The position numbers were made by a program, and so were the translations under genes. DNA of 64,000 nucleotides from Noviluteimonas lactosilytica (lineage in GTDB: Bacteria; Pseudomonadota; Gammaproteobacteria; Xanthomonadales; Xanthomonadaceae): contig NZ_JAJGAK010000001.1 in the NCBI RefSeq assembly GCF_020866925.1, forward strand, positions 744,001-808,000, given 5' to 3'. The notes under the pieces are model-generated. The model had not been told where the DNA came from and did not search any database. It was given only the letters and a program-made list of their open reading frames with translations. This document shows, piece by piece, positions 43,648-51,791 of this stretch (position 1 is the first letter of the stretch; every line of letters starts with the position of its first letter).

Positions 43648-44024
43648 GGCAGGAGCCCTTCGAGGACGGAGTCGACGGAAGTGCGGGTCGCTCGCCAGGC
43701 GGCGGCCCACTCGGAAAGTGCGGTGCGGCCGGACGTCGTGATCGCGTAGTAGCGGCGCGGCGGCCCGGAGACGGAGGGTTCGACATGGCTGGCGAGGAAG
43801 CCCGCGCCTTCGAGATTGCGCAGCACCGGGTACAGCGCGCTCTGCTTGCCGCTGAGCACGCCTTCGCCGCTGCGTTCCAGTGTCTTGGCGATCTGGTAGC
43901 CGTACATCGGGCCCGGCGCCGTGGCCAGCACGGCCAGCAGCGCGAGCGCGACGGTCCCGGCGCTCAGTTCCCGCTGGAACTTGCGCAGGGCTTGGTCGAG
44001 GGCGTCGCGGTCGGGGGTGTCCAT
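43644..44024 (-). CDS. PadR-family transcriptional regulator
   Basis: A 126-aa winged-helix regulator. The DNA-binding segment includes ALLAVLATAPGPMYGYQIAKTLERSGEG, followed by LYPVLRNLEGAGFLASHVEPS and PPRRYYAITTSGRTALSEW, typical of PadR. It is upstream of and overlapping the HAAS-domain membrane protein. The candidate operator is in the region before its start. Confidence 0.92.
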   Translation of the reverse strand: MDTPDRDALDQALRKFQRELSAGTVALALLAVLATAPGPMYGYQIAKTLERSGEGVLSGKQSALYPVLRNLEGAGFLASHVEPSVSGPPRRYYAITTSGRTALSEWAAAWRATRTSVDSVLEGLLP

Positions 44025-44055
44025 CGCAGCCGGGGTCCACTAGGTTGAAGGGCAG

Positions 44056-44078
44056 ACTAGTGCGATCTTCGGTCTAGT
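44056..44078. promoter_or_regulatory. CTAG-containing inverted repeat upstream of PadR
   Basis: ACTAG at 44056-44060 and CTAGT at 44074-44078 form an inverted repeat separated by 13 bases, with a further CTAG at 44090-44093 and one at 44039-44042. CTAG is rare in high-GC gammaproteobacterial DNA. The place suits an autoregulatory site, but this is inferred. Confidence 0.4.
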
Positions 44079-44140
44079 GTATGTGCCGCTAGTCATGGGT
44101 TCGACTGAGCGCGATTTGACGCAGCCCCCCACCCGTCGCA

Positions 44141-44158
44141 ATATAACGAACGTTATAT
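44141..44158. promoter_or_regulatory. 18-bp palindromic operator before the toxin-antitoxin genes
   Basis: ATATAACG-AA-CGTTATAT is a perfect palindrome (8-bp arms around AA) 19 bp upstream of the antitoxin ATG. It is strikingly AT-rich for this genome and contains TATAAC/TATATA promoter-like elements. A place overlapping the promoter of an AbrB-type antitoxin fits negative autoregulation. Confidence 0.75.
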
Positions 44159-44177
44159 AGTCCTGCGCGAGGTCGCC

Positions 44178-44402
44178 ATGGTTTCCCTGAAAGTCACCAC
44201 CGTCGGTTCGTCGGTCGGCGTGATCCTCAACAAGGAAGCGCAGGCACTGCTGCGTGCGAAGAAAGGCGACACGCTCTACCTGACCGAAACGCCCTCAGGC
44301 GTTTTGCTGACGCCCTACGATCCCGAGTTCGCGCGTCAGATGGCGCTGGCCGAAGAAATCATGCACGACGACAAGGACGTGCTGCGGGCCCTCGCGAAGT
44401 GA
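44178..44402 (+). CDS. AbrB/SpoVT-type antitoxin
   Basis: A 74-aa protein. The AbrB-like swapped-hairpin DNA-binding domain spans about residues 1-47 (SLKVTTVGSSVGVILNKEAQALLRAKKGDTLYL), and the C-terminal segment (DPEFARQMALAEEIMHDDKDVLRALAK) would bind the toxin. The stop codon overlaps the GTG of the toxin gene (GTGA). It probably represses its own promoter through the palindrome just upstream. Confidence 0.88.
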   Translation: MVSLKVTTVGSSVGVILNKEAQALLRAKKGDTLYLTETPSGVLLTPYDPEFARQMALAEEIMHDDKDVLRALAK

Positions 44403-44779
44403 CGCCTTGGCGCTGGTTGGCGCCACAGGTGATTTTCGCGATCCACGCCCGGCAACTGGCCGAGCACGGCGGACTCGACGGAACGCGGGACGAAGGCGCT
44501 GTCGAAGCGGCGATCGCGCGCCCGCGCACGCTGGCCGAATATGGCCAACCCGACGTCTTCGACCTCGCGGCTTCCTACGCGTGGGGCATCCTGCGCAACC
44601 ACGGTTTCGTCGATGGCAACAAGCGCACCGCGTGGATCGCCGCGCGCCTTTTCCTCGCCGATAACGGCGCGCGCCTGTCGTTCGACAAGGCGGATGCCGT
44701 CCGAACGGTCGAGCTTGCAGCCGCAGGGCAGATCACCGAAGCCGCGCTCGCGGAATGGTTCCGCGCCCGCGCCGCATGA
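44399..44779 (+). CDS. doc: Doc-type toxin (Fic/Doc family)
   Basis: A 126-aa Fic-fold protein starting at GTG 44399. The Fic motif HGFVDGNKRT spans residues 68-77 and keeps the catalytic His68. Doc-type proteins phosphorylate EF-Tu, while other Fic proteins AMPylate targets; the sequence Asp-Gly-Asn-Lys in the loop is nearer to canonical Fic than to P1 Doc, so the exact activity is uncertain. Coupled to the AbrB-like antitoxin, it looks like a complete type II toxin-antitoxin module. Confidence 0.88.
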   Translation: MTPWRWLAPQVIFAIHARQLAEHGGLDGTRDEGAVEAAIARPRTLAEYGQPDVFDLAASYAWGILRNHGFVDGNKRTAWIAARLFLADNGARLSFDKADAVRTVELAAAGQITEAALAEWFRARAA

Positions 44780-44786
44780 CGACGCG

Positions 44787-45461
44787 CTACTTCAGCAACG
44801 GCCCCAGCGTCTTCCACACGTGGTCGCGGATCTTCGGCTGCGCCGCGGCGACCGGGTGCAGGTTGTCGTCCTGGAAATTCGCGCGGTCGCGGGCGATGGG
44901 CTCGAGCAGGAACGGCACGTACGCGAGCTTGTATTGCTTGGCGAGCGCGGCGAAGTTCCCTTCGAACGCCTGCGTGTACTCGCGCCCGTAGTTCGGCGGG
45001 ATCTGCATGCCGATGAGCATGACCTTCGCGCCCGCCGCCTGCGAGTTGCGGATCATGCGATCGAGGTTCGCCTTCGCCTGTTGCATCGGCAGGCCACGCA
45101 GGCCGTCGTTCGCGCCGAGCGCGATGACGACGAGCTTCGGCTTCACGCGCTTGAGTTCGCCGTCGATGCGCGCCGCGCCACCGGCCGTGGTTTCGCCGCT
45201 GATGCTCGCGTTCACGACGCGCCAGGCGGGCGCGTCCTTCGCGATGCGCGCGGCGGTCAACGCGACCCAGCCCTGCGATGCCGACAGGCCATAGGCCGCC
45301 GACAGCGAATCGCCCATGACGAGCACGGTGCGCGGGGTTTCCTTCGCGGAGGTCTTCGCCGGCGTCGCGGCCACGGCCGGCGCCAGCACCGCCAGGCACA
45401 GCAACAACGTCGCAAATACGCGGGCGAAGACGCGCCCGCGACCAATGACCCATTGATTCAT
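44787..45461 (-). CDS. tesA: TesA-like GDSL esterase/lysophospholipase
   Basis: A 224-aa SGNH hydrolase with a signal peptide (about 1-31, ending PAVAA). Block I GDSLSAAYG has the nucleophile Ser52, followed by ASISGETTAGG, GANDGLRG and the C-terminal DDNLHPV with Asp and His. It hydrolyses thioesters and lysophospholipids in the periplasm. The start may be 10 codons earlier at 45491. It is divergent from the ybbA-like gene; tesA-ybbA-ybbP is a conserved neighbourhood in E. coli. Confidence 0.92.
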   Translation of the reverse strand: MNQWVIGRGRVFARVFATLLLCLAVLAPAVAATPAKTSAKETPRTVLVMGDSLSAAYGLSASQGWVALTAARIAKDAPAWRVVNASISGETTAGGAARIDGELKRVKPKLVVIALGANDGLRGLPMQQAKANLDRMIRNSQAAGAKVMLIGMQIPPNYGREYTQAFEGNFAALAKQYKLAYVPFLLEPIARDRANFQDDNLHPVAAAQPKIRDHVWKTLGPLLK

Positions 45462-45519
45462 GTCGTTGCGTCCCGCATAAGTCCTGAACATCGATATCCC
45501 CCGCAGGTTCGAACACAGC

Positions 45520-46248
45520 ATGGCCGATTCCGTCGTACTGCGCGCTGAAAGCCTCGCGCTCGCCCCCGCCTCCACCGCGACCGCCCCTGCCCTCGATGTC
45601 GCGGGCCTCGGCAAGCGCGTCGCGCTCCCCGACGGCGAGCTGACGATCCTCGAGGACGTGTCCTTCGCGATCGAACGCGGCGACGCGGTGGCGATCGTCG
45701 GCGCCTCCGGTTCGGGCAAGAGCACGCTGCTGTCGCTGCTCGCGGGCCTCGATACGCCCACCACCGGCACGGTGCTGATCGATGGCGCGCCACTGTCGAC
45801 GCTCGACGAGGACGGCCGCGCCCGCGTGCGCGGCGAAAAGGTCGGGTTCGTCTTCCAGAGCTTCCAGCTGCTGCCGACATTGACCGCGCTCGAAAACGTG
45901 ATGCTGCCGCTCGAACTGCGCGGCGATGCGGACGCGGCCACGCCCGCGCGCCGCATCCTGGAAAAGGTCGGCCTCGGCGCGCGCCTCGGCCATTACCCGC
46001 GGCAACTGTCGGGCGGCGAACAACAGCGCGTCGCGCTCGCGCGCGCGTTCGTCACCGATCCTGCGCTGCTGTTCGCCGACGAACCCACCGGCAACCTCGA
46101 CACGCACACCGGCCAGGCGATCATCGACCTGCTCTTCTCGCTCAACGCCGACGCGGGCACGACGCTGGTGCTTGTGACGCACGACGAACACCTCGCCGCG
46201 CGCTGCGGCCACCAGATCCGCCTCGACAGCGGCCGTCGCGTCGCCTGA
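45520..46248 (+). CDS. ybbA: ABC transporter ATP-binding protein, YbbA-like
   Basis: A 242-aa LolD/YbbA-type ATPase. Walker A is GASGSGKS at residues 61-68, the signature is LSGGEQQRVALARA and Walker B is LLFADEPTGNLD. It pairs with the large permease that starts 10 bp downstream to form a MacB-type exporter. The conserved synteny with tesA supports the names. Confidence 0.93.
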   Translation: MADSVVLRAESLALAPASTATAPALDVAGLGKRVALPDGELTILEDVSFAIERGDAVAIVGASGSGKSTLLSLLAGLDTPTTGTVLIDGAPLSTLDEDGRARVRGEKVGFVFQSFQLLPTLTALENVMLPLELRGDADAATPARRILEKVGLGARLGHYPRQLSGGEQQRVALARAFVTDPALLFADEPTGNLDTHTGQAIIDLLFSLNADAGTTLVLVTHDEHLAARCGHQIRLDSGRRVA

Positions 46249-46258
46249 GGTCCTGCCG

Positions 46259-48757
46259 ATGAATCCCCTGGTCCTCGCATGGCGGCAGTTGCGCCGCGAC
46301 TTCGTGTCGGGCGACGTGCGCATCCTGTTCGTCGCGCTCGTGCTCGCGGTGGTCGCGATCACGTCGGTCGGTTTCGTCACCGATCGCGCGGGGCGTGCGC
46401 TCGCGCAGGAAGCCAATCGCCTGCTCGGCGGCGACGCGGTCGTTCGCGCCGACACGCCGATCACCGGCGCGGTGCGCGATGCAGCCAACGCGCGCGGCCT
46501 GCAACGCGCCGAAACCATCGAGATGCGCAGCATGCTGCGCGTCGGCGAACAGCTGCAGCTGGGTGAACTGCGCGCGCTCGACAACCACTTCCCGTTGCGC
46601 GGCGCGTTCAGGATCACGGATCGACTCGGCGGCCCCGAACGCAGTGTGCAGGGTGGCCCCGCGCGCGGCACCGCGTGGATGAGCGTCGCCGGTGCGCAGA
46701 CGCTCGATGCGAAACCCGGCGACACGCTCTCGATCGGCGACGCGAAGTTCAAGCTCGCCGCGCTCGTCGTGCAGGAACCCGACGCGGCGTTCGACTACTT
46801 CAACACCGCGCCGCGCGTGGCGATCCATGTCGACGATGTGCCGTCGACGGGGTTGATCCAGGAAGGCAGCCGCGTGCGCTATCGCCTCGTGGTCGCCGGC
46901 GACGCGCCGGCGGTCGCGGGTTTCCTCGAGGTCGCGCGCGAACAACGCGGCCGCGGGCAGCGCATCGAAACGATCGAGGATGCACGACCGGAAATGCGCT
47001 CGGCGCTGGATCGCGCGGGCCGGTTCCTCGGCCTCGCCGCGCTCGTGTCGGTGATCCTCGCGTCGATCGCGGTCGCGATGGCCGCGCGTCGCCACAGCGC
47101 GCGCCACCTCGACGGCAGCGCGGTGATGCGTTGCCTCGGTGCGCAGCAGCGCACCCTCGTCGTGGTGCACCTCGGCGAGTTGCTGTGGCTCGGCTTGATC
47201 GCGTGCACGGTCGGTGTCGCGATTTCGTTCGCGCTGCAATGGGCGATCGGCGAATGGCTCGCGCGCACGCTGCAGATCGCGATTCCCGCCGCGGGCGTGC
47301 TGCCCGCGGTGCAGGGCTATGCGGTCGGCCTGATCGTGCTGCTCGCCTTCGGTGCGCCGCCGGTGCTCGCGCTGCGGCGCGTGCCGGCGCTGCGCGTGTT
47401 GCGCCGCGATCTCGATCCGACCGAACCGAGTGCCTGGATCGTCGGAGTCGCCGCATTCACAGGGCTGGCCGCGTTGTTGTGGTGGAAGGCCGAGTCGCCG
47501 GCGTTGGCCAGCGCGATGCTCGGCGGCATCGCGGGCACGCTCGCGGTGCTCGCGTTCCTCGCGTGGTTGCTGATCGTCGTCGTGCGTGCGGTGCGCACGC
47601 GCCTGCGCGGCAGCCTGCGTTATGGGCTGGCGAACGTCGGGCGGCGTGCGGGCACCGCGGTCGCGCAGGTGTCGGCGCTGGGCCTAGGCCTGATGGCCCT
47701 GCTGCTGCTCACCTTCGTGCGCACCGACCTTCTCGATCGCTGGCAGTTGTCCCTGGAGGAAAACGCGCCGAACCGTTTCATCATCAACGTGCAGCAGGAT
47801 CAGCTGAAGCCCGTGCGCGGGTTCATCGAAACGCGCGGACTCGCATCGCCCACGCTGTTCCCGATGGTCCGCGCGCGCCTGCTCGAACACAACGGCGAAC
47901 CCGTCAGCGCGAAGAACTACCCCGACGACTCACGGATGCAGCGTCGCGCCGAACGCGAGTTCAACCTCTCTTTCAACGGCGAGTTGCGCGAAGACAATCG
48001 CGTCGTCGAAGGCAAGTGGTTCGGCGACGCGAAGCCCGCGACGCCCGAGATCTCGGTCGAGCAGAAGTTCGCCGAATCGCTCGGCTGGAAAATCGGCGAC
48101 CGCGTCACGTTCGACATCGCCGGCCAACGCTTCGACGCGCGCGTCACCTCGTTGCGCGAAGTGAGCTGGGATAGCTTCCGCCCCAACTTCTTCGTCGTCG
48201 CATCGAAGGGCGCGCTCGACGATTACCCCGCGAGCTGGATCACCGCGGTCAGCGTGCCGAAGTCGCAGCCGCGCTTCACCGCGGAACTGGTCGAACGATT
48301 CCCCAACCTCTCGGTCATCGACGTCGAAGCCACGCTCGCGCAAGTGCGCGACACGGCCGACCAGGTGTCTGTGGTGGTGCAGGTCGTGTTCTGGTTCTCG
48401 CTCGCCGCAGGCATCCTCGTGTTGCTCGCCGCGATCAGCGCGAGCCAGGACGAACGCTTGCTCGAAGGCGGCGTGATGCGCGTGCTGGGCGGGAGCCGCA
48501 GGCAGTTGCGGTTCGCGCAGGCGTCGGAGTTCGCGGCGATCGGGTTGCTGTCGGGGCTGGTCGCGGCGATCGCGGCGTCGGTGCTCGCAGGCGTGGTGTC
48601 GGTGCGCGTGTTCGGCCTGCCGTGGGAACCGAACTGGACACTCGCGGCGGTCGGCGGCGGGCTCGGCCTGATTGCCGCGCTCGTGACCGGCCTGGTCGCG
48701 ACGCGACGCGTCGTCGACGTGCCGCCCTCGGTGGTCCTGCGCGAGTTGCAGCAGTAA
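46259..48757 (+). CDS. ybbP: FtsX-like permease, YbbP type
   Basis: An 832-aa membrane permease. Two FtsX-domain groups of helices flank a large periplasmic part. The opening MNPLVLAWRQLRRDFVSGDVRIL and the ending PSVVLRELQQ are typical of YbbP. There are about ten transmembrane helices, starting with VALVLAVVAITSVGFV. It works with the preceding YbbA ATPase; the exported substrate is unknown. Confidence 0.92.
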   Translation: MNPLVLAWRQLRRDFVSGDVRILFVALVLAVVAITSVGFVTDRAGRALAQEANRLLGGDAVVRADTPITGAVRDAANARGLQRAETIEMRSMLRVGEQLQLGELRALDNHFPLRGAFRITDRLGGPERSVQGGPARGTAWMSVAGAQTLDAKPGDTLSIGDAKFKLAALVVQEPDAAFDYFNTAPRVAIHVDDVPSTGLIQEGSRVRYRLVVAGDAPAVAGFLEVAREQRGRGQRIETIEDARPEMRSALDRAGRFLGLAALVSVILASIAVAMAARRHSARHLDGSAVMRCLGAQQRTLVVVHLGELLWLGLIACTVGVAISFALQWAIGEWLARTLQIAIPAAGVLPAVQGYAVGLIVLLAFGAPPVLALRRVPALRVLRRDLDPTEPSAWIVGVAAFTGLAALLWWKAESPALASAMLGGIAGTLAVLAFLAWLLIVVVRAVRTRLRGSLRYGLANVGRRAGTAVAQVSALGLGLMALLLLTFVRTDLLDRWQLSLEENAPNRFIINVQQDQLKPVRGFIETRGLASPTLFPMVRARLLEHNGEPVSAKNYPDDSRMQRRAEREFNLSFNGELREDNRVVEGKWFGDAKPATPEISVEQKFAESLGWKIGDRVTFDIAGQRFDARVTSLREVSWDSFRPNFFVVASKGALDDYPASWITAVSVPKSQPRFTAELVERFPNLSVIDVEATLAQVRDTADQVSVVVQVVFWFSLAAGILVLLAAISASQDERLLEGGVMRVLGGSRRQLRFAQASEFAAIGLLSGLVAAIAASVLAGVVSVRVFGLPWEPNWTLAAVGGGLGLIAALVTGLVATRRVVDVPPSVVLRELQQ

Positions 48758-48800
48758 CGTGGGCTAGACTCGGCGGAACGTCCACCCGGAGTCGTTCCGC

Positions 48801-49721
48801 ATGTCGCCCAGGCCGCTCGCCTTCGCCGTCGCCCTCGCACTGACCACCGCCTCCGCGTTCGCCGCGGAGGAACCGGCCAAGGTGCCGTCGATGCAGGAGA
48901 TCCTCGATGCATCGCCGAAGTCGGACTGGCGCACGCTCGATCCCGATCGCACGTTGTACCTGCAGGTGCCCGCGGGCCGCGTGGTGATCGAACTCGCGCC
49001 GACGTTCGCGCCCGAGCACGTGGCGAACATCCGCACGCTCGCGAAGGAAAGCTACTGGGACGGCCTGTCCGTCATTCGTTCGCAGGACAACTACGTCGCG
49101 CAGTGGGGCGATCCGACCGACGACGACAAGTCGCAGACCAAGAAGCCGATCGGCAGCGCGAAGCCGAAGCTGCCCGCCGAATTCGAACGCAAGGCGACCG
49201 GCGTGCCGTTCGTGCGCTTGCCCGACAGCGACGGCTGGGCGCCGGAAGTCGGATTCTCCGAAGGCTTCCCCGCCGCGCGCGATCCGCGCACCGACACCGC
49301 GTGGCTCGCGCATTGCTACGGGATGGTCGGCGCGGGCCGCGACGTCGCCGCCGACAGCAGCGACGGCACCTCGCTGTATGCGGTGACGGGCCAGTCGCCG
49401 CGCATGCTCGATCGCAACATCACCCTCGTCGGTCGCGTCGTGCAGGGCATCGAACTGCTGAGCGTGCTGCCGCGCGGCACCGGCGCACTCGGCTTCTACG
49501 AAGACCCGAAGCAATACGTGCCGATCACCGCGAAGCTCGCGAGCCAGGTGCCGGAAGCCGAACGCACGCAGATCGAGTTGCTGCGCACGGACAGCAAGAC
49601 CTTCGAAACCGTCGTCGAGTCGCGCCGCAATCGTCGCGATGAATGGTACAAGCGGCCGGCCGGTCACATCGATCTGTGCAACGTGCCGCTGCCGGTCCGG
49701 AAGATCGTCACGCCGAATTAG
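48801..49721 (+). CDS. Cyclophilin-type peptidyl-prolyl isomerase, secreted
   Basis: A 306-aa protein with a signal peptide (about 1-22, ASAFAAE). A cyclophilin-like domain begins [22 protein letters not shown] and has [20 protein letters not shown] large insertion sits in the middle. Several of the core cyclophilin residues are replaced, so activity is uncertain. It is likely periplasmic and starts 43 bp after ybbP. Confidence 0.85.
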   Translation: MSPRPLAFAVALALTTASAFAAEEPAKVPSMQEILDASPKSDWRTLDPDRTLYLQVPAGRVVIELAPTFAPEHVANIRTLAKESYWDGLSVIRSQDNYVAQWGDPTDDDKSQTKKPIGSAKPKLPAEFERKATGVPFVRLPDSDGWAPEVGFSEGFPAARDPRTDTAWLAHCYGMVGAGRDVAADSSDGTSLYAVTGQSPRMLDRNITLVGRVVQGIELLSVLPRGTGALGFYEDPKQYVPITAKLASQVPEAERTQIELLRTDSKTFETVVESRRNRRDEWYKRPAGHIDLCNVPLPVRKIVTPN

Positions 49722-49771
49722 CTTTCCGCTCCCTAGCCTCATCGGCAGTCCCCCTGCCGATCGAGAGCCCC

Positions 49772-50068
49772 ATGCCTACGATGCGACTGCGTGTCACCGG
49801 AAGCGAAGACGACGCGCGCGCGATCATCAACCTGCTGCAAAGCCTCGACGGCATCGAGCACGTCGAGGAAGTGGCGGACCTGATGCCGCACATGGACGAC
49901 GCCGATTCGAGTTCGGCCGGGCTCAGCGACCTGCGTGGCGGCAGCGACGTGCATGACGTCGAGATCGAGGCGCCGAACGAAGCCACTGCACGCAAGGTGC
50001 GCGAGACGGTGGAAGCGCTCGCGTTCGACCTGGATGTCCTCGCCGAATTCGACGAGGACGAGGACTGA
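49772..50068 (+). CDS. Small acidic protein, unknown
   Basis: A 98-aa soluble protein. Acidic runs (LAEFDEDED at the C-terminus, MDDADSSSAG in the middle) and no signal peptide. The ATG at 49772 begins a compact domain, MPTMRLRVTGSEDDARAII, resembling a small ferredoxin-like or ACT-type alpha/beta fold. No family is recognised with confidence. It converges with the second ADP-ribosyltransferase-like gene; 25 bp separates the stops. Confidence 0.7.
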   Translation: MPTMRLRVTGSEDDARAIINLLQSLDGIEHVEEVADLMPHMDDADSSSAGLSDLRGGSDVHDVEIEAPNEATARKVRETVEALAFDLDVLAEFDEDED

Positions 50069-50093
50069 GACACCGCGCCTTCGCGTGTGGCGA

Positions 50094-50912
50094 TCAATAC
50101 CCGAGGATGATGTCGAGCACCGCCGGCGATGCGCGCTTCGGGATGTCGCATGTCAGCGACAACGACGCGGGCTGCGTCGCACTGAAGCTCGAGGCTGAAC
50201 TCGCGCCGTCGCACGTCATCGCGCACTGGTCGCTTGTCGAGGGACCACCGTTGTTCCCGAGCAAGTCGAGCCGGATGGACGCAGGCGGCACGAACGCCGC
50301 CAGATTGTCGACCTCGCTCACCGCGAAAGTGGTCAGGTCGACGTAGTTCGGATTCGGTTCGGTGGCGCCCTGCTCGATCCCGTTGGCACCGAACCAGACC
50401 GGCGTCGCGTTGATGATGTTGGCGGAAGCGACGTGGTGGGTCAGCACTTCGGCTTCGCCGACGATCCGCGAGTTGCGAAGCAGGTGATCGATCACGTCGG
50501 CATGTTGCGGCGTATAGCCATGCAGGTTCCTCTCTCCGGCGTCCGCCACCTGGTTCAGGATCGAAGGCACGTAGAAATAGGTCACGTCAGGTCGGATCGT
50601 GTAAACCCACATCCGCGCGCCGCCGGACAATTGGGCGATGTGGTCGTAGATGAAACCCACGGCTTCCTGGCGCTCGGCCGACGTGCTCACCCACATCGAA
50701 GCACGCGCGGGGTCGGTTTCATCGCAGGCGCCGCCGAGCGTGTGCGCGAGCAGGTCCATGCGCGAGCCCCGCCCGCTGATGCCCTGGAAGACGACGTGCG
50801 GCGGCCGCGTGTCGGCGCGATAGACGAGCAGGATCGGATCGGCGTGCGCGGGAAACGCGAAGAACATCGATGCGGCGGCCGCAGCCGCCCACTTGGCGAA
50901 CGTACTAAGCAT
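50094..50912 (-). CDS. Secreted ADP-ribosyltransferase-like A subunit, copy 2
   Basis: A 272-aa protein with a signal peptide (1-24, PAHA). The mature part shows the bacterial toxin-type ADP-ribosyltransferase R-S-E motifs: YRADTRPP with Arg32, His57 in LLAHTLG, Cys63 in GGACDE, the STS motif at 76-78 in WVSTS, and Glu153/Glu155 in GEAEVLTHH. The spacing of YR, His, Cys and STS follows pertussis toxin S1 and typhoid-toxin PltA; the ExE pair resembles cholera toxin A. Mature cysteines are 63, 230, 234 and 255. It shares a C-terminal tail (PKRASPAVLDIILGY) with copy 1. It is the third gene of a compact operon. Confidence 0.85.
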   Translation of the reverse strand: MLSTFAKWAAAAAASMFFAFPAHADPILLVYRADTRPPHVVFQGISGRGSRMDLLAHTLGGACDETDPARASMWVSTSAERQEAVGFIYDHIAQLSGGARMWVYTIRPDVTYFYVPSILNQVADAGERNLHGYTPQHADVIDHLLRNSRIVGEAEVLTHHVASANIINATPVWFGANGIEQGATEPNPNYVDLTTFAVSEVDNLAAFVPPASIRLDLLGNNGGPSTSDQCAMTCDGASSASSFSATQPASLSLTCDIPKRASPAVLDIILGY

Positions 50913-50931
50913 GGGATTCTCGCAGCGGGGA

Positions 50932-51774
50932 TCAGTAGCCGAGGATGATGTCGAGCACGGCCGGCGACGCGCGCTTCGGCACGTTGCACGCCTTCGAAAC
51001 GATGGCGGTCTGCGCGACGGAGAAGCTGGACGCAGTCGTTGCTCCGTCGCAGGTCATCGAACACTGATCGTCTTCCGAACCCGAACCCGACGACGCGCCG
51101 TTGTCGTCGAGCAGATCGAGGCGGATCGACGCGGGCGGCACGAACGCGTTGAGGTTTCCGACATTCGTCACCGCCGTCGTATCCATGTCCACGTAGTTCG
51201 GGTTCGGCTGGGCGGCGCCGACCTGGACCTGGCCGTCATCGTCGAGCCAGACTGGCCTTGCGTTGATGATGTTGGTGGATGCGACGTGGTGCGTCAGCAC
51301 TTCCGCCTCGACGGCCAGCAACGTGGTGCGCAGGAGTTGATCGATGATGTCTGCGTGTTGCGGTGTGTAGCCATGCAAACCCGCATCGCCCGCCTCCGCC
51401 ACCTGGGTCAGCATCGAAGGCACGACGAAGTAATTCAGATCGGGGCGAATCGCATACATCCAAACCCGATGTTCCTCGCCATAGGGCCGGTCGACGAGCA
51501 GAAGGTTGGCGAAACCCAATGCCTCCTCGCTCATCGCCGACATACTGACCCACTGCGAAGCGCGCAGCAGGTTGGTCTCTTCGCAGGAACCTCCGAGCGT
51601 GTGCGCGAGAACGTCCATGTTGGCGCCGCGACCGCTGAAGCCGCTCGCGAAAACCGTGTCGGGCGGTCGCGTATCGGCGCGGTAGACGATCAGGATGGGA
51701 TCGGCGAATGCAGGGAACGCGCAGAGAAGCATTGCGACGGCCGCAGCCGCCCATGACGAAAGAACCAGACGCAT
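50932..51774 (-). CDS. Secreted ADP-ribosyltransferase-like A subunit, copy 1
   Basis: A 280-aa paralogue of the next gene. The ATG at 51774 has GGAG about 8 bases upstream; an earlier ATG at 51828 overlaps the preceding gene and lacks such a site. Signal peptide 1-24. Arg32 in YRADTRPP, His58 in VLAHTLG, Cys64, and Glu156/Glu158 in VEAEVLTHH are present. The STS motif is changed to SMS (residues 77-79), which may lower activity. From Arg32 to His58 the spacing equals that in pertussis toxin S1. Cysteines of the mature part are 64, 238, 242 and 263. It lies 17 bp after the small secreted gene. Confidence 0.83.
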   Translation of the reverse strand: MRLVLSSWAAAAVAMLLCAFPAFADPILIVYRADTRPPDTVFASGFSGRGANMDVLAHTLGGSCEETNLLRASQWVSMSAMSEEALGFANLLLVDRPYGEEHRVWMYAIRPDLNYFVVPSMLTQVAEAGDAGLHGYTPQHADIIDQLLRTTLLAVEAEVLTHHVASTNIINARPVWLDDDGQVQVGAAQPNPNYVDMDTTAVTNVGNLNAFVPPASIRLDLLDDNGASSGSGSEDDQCSMTCDGATTASSFSVAQTAIVSKACNVPKRASPAVLDIILGY

Positions 51775-51791
51775 GACGATCTCCGCATTCC

